From Bacillota bacterium (lineage in GTDB: Bacteria; Bacillota; Bacilli; Paenibacillales; Paenibacillaceae), in the NCBI GenBank assembly GCA_023391635.1, contig JAEWAQ010000024.1, forward strand, positions 1-64,000: DNA of 64,000 nt. Reading direction: 5' to 3'. The notes under the pieces were generated by a model. That model was not told the origin of the DNA and ran no database searches. It saw only the letters and a list, made by a program, of their open reading frames with translations. The translations under genes were made by a program, and so were the position numbers. Positions 56,440 through 64,000 of the stretch are shown here, in pieces; the first letter of the stretch is position 1, and each line of letters opens with the position of its first letter.

Positions 56440-57225
56440 TCATTGCCGCTTGCGGGCGACAACAGCTAACCGACCGTCTTTGGTCGAGTATTCGCACGTA
56501 GACAGAACAATCAGCTTGTCGCCATATTGAGCTGTCACGCCGGTGTCATAAAGCGCCAGCTTGGCGATGTTTTGCATATACAATTCAAATTCGGAGGATG
56601 TTTGTACCTTGTCAATCTGGTAATATTTGAAAACTTCGTCCGTCTCGAGATATACCTTGGAAAGAATAACGGCAACAATTTCATATTGTTCCTTTTCATA
56701 CAGCGAACTGAACTGTAATGTAGCATGTTCCTTATAATAGCTTTCCTTTTTAAACTTCATCAACTCCGCAAACATTGCGCCGCTCTTCATGTGATGTCCG
56801 TGAATGAGCAATATGTCTGAATCGTCTATGTGGCTGCTTTCGTCCAGAAAAGGTAATCCGTTCTTGTTAATCTCTCTTTCGAAATCATGATTGAGATAAA
56901 ACTCTCCATCCTGGTGGTTCTGCATTATCGGGTAATCGATGCGAGTGCCGTCTACGGTCAGCCAACCGACGATATCCGGATTTCGTTTGTACAGCGCTTG
57001 AAATTCGGGGAGCATGATCCGCTCTTGCGCCTTCTCGATAACAGGCGAGGGCGCCGCGGCACCCTCACCTGAATTCGGTTCTGTATCTATACTTCGCAAC
57101 TGTGTCAGCTCTTCGATTTGCTTCTCTTGATCATAATTCCCAAGGTAAATTCTCGCCATCGAGACGAGCGAAAAAACGAGTAATATCGAGAAAAGGGCGA
57201 TAAGAATTTTTTTCATATTACTCAT
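56440..57225 (-). CDS. Class B sortase
   Basis: 261 aa transpeptidase on the outer face of the membrane. N-terminal helix near 6-28 (ILIALFSILLVFSLVSMARI), a short coil, and the sortase domain (about 75-261). The catalytic triad is seen as His in LLIHGHHMKSGAMF (about 142), Cys in IVLSTCEYS (about 244) and Arg in LAVVARKRQ (about 258). The insertion between strands and the DESSHIDDSDILLIHGHH stretch point to class B. It starts 19 bp after the giant surface protein and almost certainly attaches that protein to the cell wall or links its copies. Confidence 0.9.
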   Translation of the reverse strand: MSNMKKILIALFSILLVFSLVSMARIYLGNYDQEKQIEELTQLRSIDTEPNSGEGAAAPSPVIEKAQERIMLPEFQALYKRNPDIVGWLTVDGTRIDYPIMQNHQDGEFYLNHDFEREINKNGLPFLDESSHIDDSDILLIHGHHMKSGAMFAELMKFKKESYYKEHATLQFSSLYEKEQYEIVAVILSKVYLETDEVFKYYQIDKVQTSSEFELYMQNIAKLALYDTGVTAQYGDKLIVLSTCEYSTKDGRLAVVARKRQ

Positions 57226-57244
57226 CGTCTTACCGCCTTTCCCG

Positions 57245-60200
57245 TTACTGAATGTACTTTTTCTTCTTGCTTCCGAACAACAGGAGCCCGATCATCGTCA
57301 AGGACAGAAGCGCCAAACCCATATAGAAAATCGGTGGCATGCTGCTATCTCCCGTCTTCGGAACCTTGTCTTTCTTGATGTTGCCATTGCCGGATCCGCT
57401 GCCGTGATCCGTTCCGTCGTTGTCCTCGCGACCTGGTTGGGTAACGCCGGGATTGTCCGGTCCGGGATGGCCAGGCTCCGGAGAGCCGGGTTCCGGGGTG
57501 CCGGGTTCCGGGGTGCCAGGTTCCGGGGTTCCCGGTTCCGGGATGCCAGGTTCCGGGATGCCAGGTTCCGGGGTTCCGGGTTCCGTAGTGTCAGGCTTCG
57601 GATTGCCAGGTTCCGGATCAACCGGTCCGGGATCGCCGTCAGGATCATCGTCGATGATCGGCGCCATCGGTACATCATGTTTCACGATGTCGAATTCGAC
57701 CGATATTCTCGGGCTTGTATACGTCTCATATCCACTCTTACTTACGACCAGATAGTAATCGGCCACAGGGAACACCATGAACGCATAGAATCCGTTAACA
57801 TCGCTAGGCTGCCAAGGGATACTCTTATTATCGTGCGGCGGGAAGTTCGGAACCGGAGGCAGGTCCACCTGCGTACCCGGTACGTATCCTTTATCAATGT
57901 TCCTTTGGGTATTCGCAAAGTACAATCTTACTTCCGCGTTCGCGATTTTCTTGCCGGTGACCGCATCTCCAGTAGTCTTATCATACACCGTACCGTACGG
58001 GTCCACCAACTCTACAGAAATATTGAGTTCGCCGTCGGCCTTCACGTTCAGCTTCGCTGTTGTGAGGGTAAGTTCCTTACCCGGCTCAGCTTCATAGCGC
58101 ACTTCCATCGTATAAGTTTGCTCAGTTAGTCCTTCTGCAGCGAAGGTGCCGCCATCTTCCATGTCGAACGCTTTAGGCGCGCCGCTCAGATCCTTCACAT
58201 ATTCGCCGCTCGCATCTTTCAGATAGATGCGCATCTTGCTAGTCAAGGTCGTGCTGAACTGCGCGGTTTGCCCGTCTGGTTGCTGGAAGAGCACGATGCC
58301 CACCGCCGTAATTTCCGCAGGAATCAGGTTGCCCTCCGTTGTAGGATCGGTACCCTCGATGACTGCCTTTTGCGTGAAAGGAATCGGTTTCGACGTGCCT
58401 CCGATTTCAATCAACCTGGTGTAGGTAATCGTATACTCTTCGTCCCGCTTAACCGGATGGTAGTAATATCCGTCTGTATCGGTAGTGATTGTTTGTTCCT
58501 CGCCGGTCCCAACATTTTTAATGACAATGACCGCATTCGGAATGACTTTGCCGGTATTATTGTCCCTCAGAACGCCCGTCAGCGCAGCCGGCATGGCCGT
58601 TACCGTGTCCTTCGCCTCATTGTACGGCACACCTGACGGGCTGGTGGCCGTGGTCGTCGCAACAATCTCGTAATCCTTGGGCGTTGTATCGCTCAACTTC
58701 AGCGGCGTAAAGAGAATTTTGGCCTTGCCGTCTTCGTCGGTGATGGCCCGACCGATCTCCGTACCATCCGCCAGCTTGAACACAATCTCCTTACCTTCCA
58801 CCGGCTGGCCGTCCGTCCCGGTGAGAGTTGCTGTCAGCTCTGATGGCGTTTTGCCATCTCCAGGCACCTTCTTGGGAGCAGCCTCCAGGGCAAGCGTCCC
58901 GGGAAGGTACCTGGCGTTCACATAACGGGCCTCGGCGATTTCCATCTCCACGATGATGCCTGTAAACGTCCTGTTCGCAGGTTCGGTGGAGTAGCCGTAC
59001 GTCGTATAATCCGATTCGACAACTGTGTATGCCGTATCCTTGTAGATGCCCTCAATGGTCACCGTCTGTCCATGCTTGAGTTCGAGCTTGCCGCTCGATT
59101 GGATCGTTCCTGAAGCGCCATCCGATTTCGTGTAGGAATAGGTTTTACCCGCGCCCGGTCCGGTGAAAGTAACCGTGTACTCAAAGACCTTGTCAAGGTC
59201 TCCGCCGTTGCCAGTCACCGTATTGCCGATCCGCAGCCCGCCGGGCAAGTCTCTGTGATTGACAAACTTGGCCTCGGATGTTACCGCCCTTGCGATGCTT
59301 CCGGTATGTTGCAGGGTCCCCGGGTTGGTCGTATATTCGTCATCCGAATAATCCGTCTGAATGATTGTGTAACCCAGACCTACAGGCAGATTATTCACCG
59401 TGATCGTCTGTCCGTGCTTGAGCGTGATCTTATCGCCTGACTCTATGATGTCGCTTGTACCGTCCGACTTGACATAGACATACGTTTCGCTTGCGCCTGT
59501 TCCGGTGAATGTGACCGTGTACGCAAATTCCTTGCCCGGTTCGCCGCCGTTGCCGGTCACCGTATTTCCGATCAGCAGACCACCGTACGCCGTATTGACA
59601 AACTCCGCCTTCTTCTCGCTGCCGGTCTCAATGCTTCCGAAGCGGATCAAGCTCGTCGGGTCGGTCGTATAGCCATCCTCCGTGTAATCCTTCTGTGTGA
59701 CGGAATAACCAGCACCTGTAAGGATGTCCGTAAAGACGGCGGTTTCGCCGTGCTTGAGCGTGAGTTTCTCGCCAGACTTGATCGTTCTTGGTTCTGTACC
59801 GCCTTCCTGCTTGGTGTAGGTGTACGAATACTCTTTATCTCCGCCTTCACCACTACCCTCGAATTCGACCGTGTATTCAAATCCCTTGTCCAATTCGCCG
59901 CCGGTCACCGTGTTGCTGATCAGCAGGCCGCCGACGTTTCTGGTGCTGACAAAAGGCGCTTCCGCTGTATCGGTACTCGGCACAATGCCGCTAGGAATGT
60001 TGCCTGTTTGCGTCAAGTCGCCAGAATTGGTGCTATAGCCATCTTTGTTGTAATCGACCTGCGTGACGGTATATTCAGTGCCCTTCGAAATGAGTTTAAA
60101 CAGTGCGGTTTCATTGTGCTTGAGCGTGATCGTTTCACCAGACTTGATCGTTCTTGTTTCTGTGCCGCCTCCCTGCTTGGTGTAGATGTACGAATACTCT

Positions 60201-63200
60201 TTATCTCCGCCTTCATCAACTCCAGAGAAGGTGACGTTGTAGTTAAATTCCTTGTTCGTATTCTTGCCATTGCCTTCCAAACTGTTTTTGACGAGCAGAT
60301 TGCCGGCATCGGGCGTACACACAACGAACGGTGTCGTAGAAGTTGCCTTGATGCCATCTACCCAAATCGGTTTCCCCGGAGTACTGCCTACATACACTTG
60401 GAAAATCTTCGTAGTAGGCAGCCATGTCGTTGTGTCAATGATGGTTTCCTTCAGCTCGTAAAAGCCCGGATCCGAGAATAACAGATTGAGCGTGCCACCA
60501 GTACCAGTCGTGCCTTTCGCGACTTCCACTCCGGCTTTGTTAAATAACGTAAACTGTACGCCAGCTAGCGGAGTCGCGCAGTCAGGAGCTACCTTCTTCA
60601 ATGCCAGCGACGCATTGGCTCCTGAAGCTCCTGCTACGTCCGAACTGTCAAGCGTGATTTCGCTTTTGGCGCTGACGGATTCCAGCTTGTCATCGCCCAC
60701 CAGCTTGATCTCGTTGCCCATCTTTTGACCGGCTGTCGCTTTTGTGCGGTCAACCTCGGTCTGGTACACAAATTGATAGAAAATGTTCGGCTTGGTCAGA
60801 TTGAAATTCAGAACGGTCGTGCCGTCCGCACCTGGTTCTCCAAGTGTCACCTGAACTTCACTATCCGGGTCCTCCAGATTCAGGGCGTCGCCGACTCGCT
60901 CCAGGGTGCCGCCAGGAGTCAGTTTGGCACGATAGATCGCCATACTGGGTGCGGTCAGTACGAGGTCGCCGTTTCCATCCTTGCGCAGGTTCATACCCGC
61001 TCCCAAGGTGTCCTGCAATAACACGCCCTTATCCATGTTATATGGCGGATAATAGTTCACGGTCCATTCCAGCACACCAGCGAACGGCTTCGTTACCGAC
61101 TTGCCCAACGCCCGAACGGGCACGATGACCTTGCGCTGTTCGGTGAGGACCTTTTCCGCCCCGCCCCATGTCATGTGCAGGTCGGCTTTGTTATACAGCA
61201 CCTGCTTGACTGTGCCGTTTGTGGTGTATTCATCCAAATATTTCTCTAGAGCCGCATTGGAAGGCCTTGCCTTCACCAGAATGACATAAGGACTTTCCAG
61301 CTTGGAGAAAGTGAAGGTGCCTACGTTGCCGATATGGGAGAAGCTGACCACATGAGCAGGGTCGTTCGGCTCGATGATTGCCTTTGCGTCGTTTCGAACC
61401 CCATAGCCGGTGCCGCTGCCATTATCCGAATAGCCTTTCCAAAGCTCAAAATCCTTCTCCTCGGAAAACGGAACGAACTCCCAGTCCTCCGGCAGGGTGT
61501 CCAACAGCTTCACATTGGTGATGACCCGGCTTCCCCCGTCTTTCGCCATCTCGACCGTGTTGTACCCCGGCATATTTACCCCTAAGCGGAAGGTGACTGT
61601 CTTGGTCGTCTGGTCATAGGCAGAAATAGTCCATGCCTCGTTGTTATCGTTCGTGATGTAGCTACCGACGTTATTCGGGGTAACGTTCTCAGGCGTACCA
61701 TCTACCTTCAATGGCTTCGACGCAAAGAGCATATCCTTGTTCAGCATGCGCAAGTGAAGGTTGATACTGTTTTGCGCTAGTTTTACGGTTTCGCCGTCAA
61801 AGAGCAAAGCCCGATTCCAGCGTGTTTTTTCTACGTTAATATCCTGCCTGAAGAGGACGTCCGTGTTGGTCTCAAGTGCACGGAAGCTGAAGGATGCAGG
61901 TTGATCGGTCGTATATCCGGTGACCTTGATCAAATCCGCCACAACTTCACCGTTCACTGTCAAAGGAATAGCTTTCAAGGTCAAGCCGTTCGTGCTCTTG
62001 AGAGTATCCTTGTGATACATCTTCCAAAGCTGCGCATCATTTATATTTGCTTTGATTTTCGCAATGGTTGCCTGATCTACCTCGCCTGTTGCATCCACAG
62101 CGTTGTCCAAGACACTCAGGTTGCCGCCATGCACCAGCACATCATAAACTGCCGCACCGGGTATCGCATACTGCGGAGTTAAGGCGACAGTCCAGGTGAT
62201 GCCGCCCAGGTTATAGTCGTCCTGCGTAATCGTGCCGCCTTTCGTAAAGGTGTGCGCCCCAACGGTAACGATTGCTTCATCCGTAACCGCGCCGGGCCTA
62301 ATACCGGTAATGACATCGTTGTCCTGAATGCCGTCCTGTGTCTCCAGGTTCCAATTGGCGCGAGGATCGATTCTGTATTCGGGACCGCCGCCCGTTATTT
62401 TCGTCTTGATCACGAGTTGAACTTTACCGTCGATATCCCCGAAGGAATAGACGCTGTTCGCATCAGCCGTAATCGACTCTGGATCAGACTCGACACCGTT
62501 CACCCATGTCCGCCATGTGGCCGAGGTAACTTCCAGCCCTGCAGGCAGTACATTGGTGATCGTAAAGTCTTTTAACCCTTGTTTGTTGTATTGGTTCACA
62601 ACGATTGTCCATGTAATCGTTTCATTCGGATGATCATACGAGGCAGATGCCTGAATCCAGTCGGGTGCGAAGGAAATCTCTTGAGCGGCACTAGCCAAAC
62701 CGGTGCCATCCATCTCTTGTAAGGCCACTTTACCTAGCATAACCCGGTAACTGCGACCAAGATTGCCCGGCGGGCTCCTATGCTCGTAATAATAACCTTC
62801 CTTTGGAATCCATGTCTTATATTCAACTTGCGGATCTTCACCGGTTGCTGCCGGGAAGACATAGCTCAGAGCACCATTGGCGTCAATAGCTAGATCGGCT
62901 GGATCTACCAGTTCGCCGTTGACTTTGAAAGAGCCCGGCACATAGACACCTTTCACATTACCCGTATAAGTTGCAGGGTCCGTAAAGAACATCTTCCCGT
63001 CTAGCGGCAGCTTGATTGTGGCATCAAACTGGTCAAAAGCAGATACGGTTGACTGCCATGTAATCGCGCCATCAACGAATTGCGCAGGTTGAATACCTCG
63101 ATAACTATACTGATCCCACTTTATTTGTCCGGGCGAGCTTAGCGTGATGCTGTACGCCGGTGTGATGTCCGGGTTTTTAAGCTGATACTTACTGCCGAAA

Positions 63201-63877
63201 ATGGAGATCTCCTTGGATTGGCCGTAAACTAAGCCTGCCAAGTCCGAATCAGCAGTGGTTTCAAAGCTGAACGTCACCGCTGTTCCTACACCACCAAAAA
63301 AGTAATCATCGCCATCAAATACAATCTTGATACTGTCGAGAGTGAAAAAGACGGTGCCCAGCTTCTTCGGACCATCAGATTCCGTCTGTGCCGTCAACGT
63401 ATTGTTAGCTTTTGGCAACACCACTTCCTTGAAGTGCTCCGCCCTTGTCAGCTCGATCCAGTCGCCCTTCTGAATATACAGGCTGCGATCTGGAGCATTC
63501 GGATCAGGGGCATCGCCATTTACCGGAAGCTTGAGATCTTCCGACTTGAGTGTAAATTGCTGCCTGCCCTGGATGGTTCCTTCAGGTGAAATAACGGCAT
63601 TTCCCTGCTTCACCTCCAGCGGAAAGGGTGAATTAGCCCCCAAGAACACCGCTGTTTTATCCGCTGCTGGGTCTGCCGCCAAAGCCATCGGGGCGGCGAC
63701 CTCCGGCCCAGCGTACACTGCGTCGGTTACCGACGGTTCTGTCGCGGTCTGCGAGTCGGCCTCGCTGACTGCGCTCTCCGCATATGTAGCAGCAATAAAC
63801 GTCACTGTCTGTAAGGCAAGCAAAACCGCTAGGCAGAAAGATAGCACGGTTTTGCTCATGCTGCGTTTACGTTTCAT
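57245..63877 (-). CDS. Giant LPXTG-type surface adhesin with Cna-B, repeat and Big domains
   Basis: 2210 aa cell-wall protein. Signal peptide at 1-33 (cut probably after TYA). A large N-terminal region (about 35-1080) is built of beta-sandwich adhesin modules. A SpaA/Cna-B domain lies near 1090-1180, with the E-box YELKETI for an isopeptide cross-link. Four ~115-residue repeats start near 1190, 1319, 1436 and 1549, each opening GGLxIxNTVTG. An invasin-like Big_1 domain is near 1662-1755, a carboxypeptidase-regulatory fold near 1766-1830, and further sandwich domains to 2070. Then comes a Pro/Glu/Gly linker of PGTPE repeats (2080-2145) and the sorting signal KVPKTGD, a helix and KKKKYIQ. The coupled sortase B gene follows. 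Confidence 0.9.
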   Translation of the reverse strand: MKRKRSMSKTVLSFCLAVLLALQTVTFIAATYAESAVSEADSQTATEPSVTDAVYAGPEVAAPMALAADPAADKTAVFLGANSPFPLEVKQGNAVISPEGTIQGRQQFTLKSEDLKLPVNGDAPDPNAPDRSLYIQKGDWIELTRAEHFKEVVLPKANNTLTAQTESDGPKKLGTVFFTLDSIKIVFDGDDYFFGGVGTAVTFSFETTADSDLAGLVYGQSKEISIFGSKYQLKNPDITPAYSITLSSPGQIKWDQYSYRGIQPAQFVDGAITWQSTVSAFDQFDATIKLPLDGKMFFTDPATYTGNVKGVYVPGSFKVNGELVDPADLAIDANGALSYVFPAATGEDPQVEYKTWIPKEGYYYEHRSPPGNLGRSYRVMLGKVALQEMDGTGLASAAQEISFAPDWIQASASYDHPNETITWTIVVNQYNKQGLKDFTITNVLPAGLEVTSATWRTWVNGVESDPESITADANSVYSFGDIDGKVQLVIKTKITGGGPEYRIDPRANWNLETQDGIQDNDVITGIRPGAVTDEAIVTVGAHTFTKGGTITQDDYNLGGITWTVALTPQYAIPGAAVYDVLVHGGNLSVLDNAVDATGEVDQATIAKIKANINDAQLWKMYHKDTLKSTNGLTLKAIPLTVNGEVVADLIKVTGYTTDQPASFSFRALETNTDVLFRQDINVEKTRWNRALLFDGETVKLAQNSINLHLRMLNKDMLFASKPLKVDGTPENVTPNNVGSYITNDNNEAWTISAYDQTTKTVTFRLGVNMPGYNTVEMAKDGGSRVITNVKLLDTLPEDWEFVPFSEEKDFELWKGYSDNGSGTGYGVRNDAKAIIEPNDPAHVVSFSHIGNVGTFTFSKLESPYVILVKARPSNAALEKYLDEYTTNGTVKQVLYNKADLHMTWGGAEKVLTEQRKVIVPVRALGKSVTKPFAGVLEWTVNYYPPYNMDKGVLLQDTLGAGMNLRKDGNGDLVLTAPSMAIYRAKLTPGGTLERVGDALNLEDPDSEVQVTLGEPGADGTTVLNFNLTKPNIFYQFVYQTEVDRTKATAGQKMGNEIKLVGDDKLESVSAKSEITLDSSDVAGASGANASLALKKVAPDCATPLAGVQFTLFNKAGVEVAKGTTGTGGTLNLLFSDPGFYELKETIIDTTTWLPTTKIFQVYVGSTPGKPIWVDGIKATSTTPFVVCTPDAGNLLVKNSLEGNGKNTNKEFNYNVTFSGVDEGGDKEYSYIYTKQGGGTETRTIKSGETITLKHNETALFKLISKGTEYTVTQVDYNKDGYSTNSGDLTQTGNIPSGIVPSTDTAEAPFVSTRNVGGLLISNTVTGGELDKGFEYTVEFEGSGEGGDKEYSYTYTKQEGGTEPRTIKSGEKLTLKHGETAVFTDILTGAGYSVTQKDYTEDGYTTDPTSLIRFGSIETGSEKKAEFVNTAYGGLLIGNTVTGNGGEPGKEFAYTVTFTGTGASETYVYVKSDGTSDIIESGDKITLKHGQTITVNNLPVGLGYTIIQTDYSDDEYTTNPGTLQHTGSIARAVTSEAKFVNHRDLPGGLRIGNTVTGNGGDLDKVFEYTVTFTGPGAGKTYSYTKSDGASGTIQSSGKLELKHGQTVTIEGIYKDTAYTVVESDYTTYGYSTEPANRTFTGIIVEMEIAEARYVNARYLPGTLALEAAPKKVPGDGKTPSELTATLTGTDGQPVEGKEIVFKLADGTEIGRAITDEDGKAKILFTPLKLSDTTPKDYEIVATTTATSPSGVPYNEAKDTVTAMPAALTGVLRDNNTGKVIPNAVIVIKNVGTGEEQTITTDTDGYYYHPVKRDEEYTITYTRLIEIGGTSKPIPFTQKAVIEGTDPTTEGNLIPAEITAVGIVLFQQPDGQTAQFSTTLTSKMRIYLKDASGEYVKDLSGAPKAFDMEDGGTFAAEGLTEQTYTMEVRYEAEPGKELTLTTAKLNVKADGELNISVELVDPYGTVYDKTTGDAVTGKKIANAEVRLYFANTQRNIDKGYVPGTQVDLPPVPNFPPHDNKSIPWQPSDVNGFYAFMVFPVADYYLVVSKSGYETYTSPRISVEFDIVKHDVPMAPIIDDDPDGDPGPVDPEPGNPKPDTTEPGTPEPGIPEPGIPEPGTPEPGTPEPGTPEPGSPEPGHPGPDNPGVTQPGREDNDGTDHGSGSGNGNIKKDKVPKTGDSSMPPIFYMGLALLSLTMIGLLLFGSKKKKYIQ

Positions 63878-64000
63878 TCCTCAATTCTCCTCCGTTCAAT
63901 CCGCAATTCGACATTTTTTGACAATTCCAAGCGATTAGAAAAAAAACCATCCTGAAAAACTACAGCATTCTTCAAAATGGTACATCTAATTTTTTAATCC
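63878..64000. other. Upstream region of the adhesin gene with a terminator hairpin
   Basis: The stem ACCAT/ATGGT with inner TGAA/TTCA (63946-63981) is followed on the minus strand by eight U, 60 bp before the adhesin start. It is either the end of the preceding gene or an attenuator in the adhesin leader. No promoter was clear between it and the gene; a site GGAGGAG lies before the ATG. Confidence 0.55.

Overview
The window is a G+C-rich chromosomal segment of a spore-forming member of the Paenibacillaceae (Paenibacillus/Cohnella-like). The evidence is the conserved Bacilli gene backbone leuS / comER / comEA-comEB-comEC / holA / rpsT / gpr-spoIIP-yqxA / lepA-hemW / hrcA-grpE-dnaK-dnaJ, sporulation genes (gpr, spoIIP), a CIRCE operator, a T-box before leuS and a sortase. 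No tRNA, rRNA, insertion sequence, phage or CRISPR array was seen.

Layout. 1-7.1 kb: a sugar-uptake cluster on the minus strand (membrane AraC regulator, solute-binding lipoprotein, two permeases, partial oxidoreductase) and two tiny unknown genes. 7.3-15.9 kb: heat-shock operon hrcA-grpE-dnaK-dnaJ with CIRCE, a short GNAT acetyltransferase of the ArgA type, hemW and lepA. 16.2-32.3 kb: an accessory block between lepA and yqxA, which are neighbours in Bacillus. It holds a Weimberg-type pentonate operon (IclR regulator, FAH-family dehydratase, semialdehyde dehydrogenase, xylonate dehydratase), a MutS2-like gene without the Smr domain behind a long terminator-containing leader, an ssuADCB sulfonate operon with convergent ssuE, and a YtrA-type GntR-ABC transporter operon ending in an exported protein of unknown function.

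32.3-49.9 kb: the spore, replication and competence backbone (yqxA, spoIIP, gpr, rpsT, holA, comEC, comEB, comEA, comER, leuS), interrupted by an ECF sigma/anti-sigma pair and a chemoreceptor. 50-56 kb: TetR/MMPL efflux pair, aldo-keto reductase, a second oxidoreductase and a divergent AraC regulator. 56.4-63.9 kb: a class B sortase directly downstream of a 2210-residue cell-wall-anchored adhesin.

The most unusual signal is non-coding. Several intergenic gaps carry minisatellites whose units repeat every ~51 bp although the sequences differ. The best is a ten-unit array between comEB and comEA in which each unit has an 8-bp inverted repeat around a 5-base loop. A two-unit copy beyond dnaJ and a single copy near iclR keep the same 8-5-8 geometry (and, beyond dnaJ, the same loop) with different arm sequences that still pair, as expected for a conserved RNA hairpin or cruciform family.
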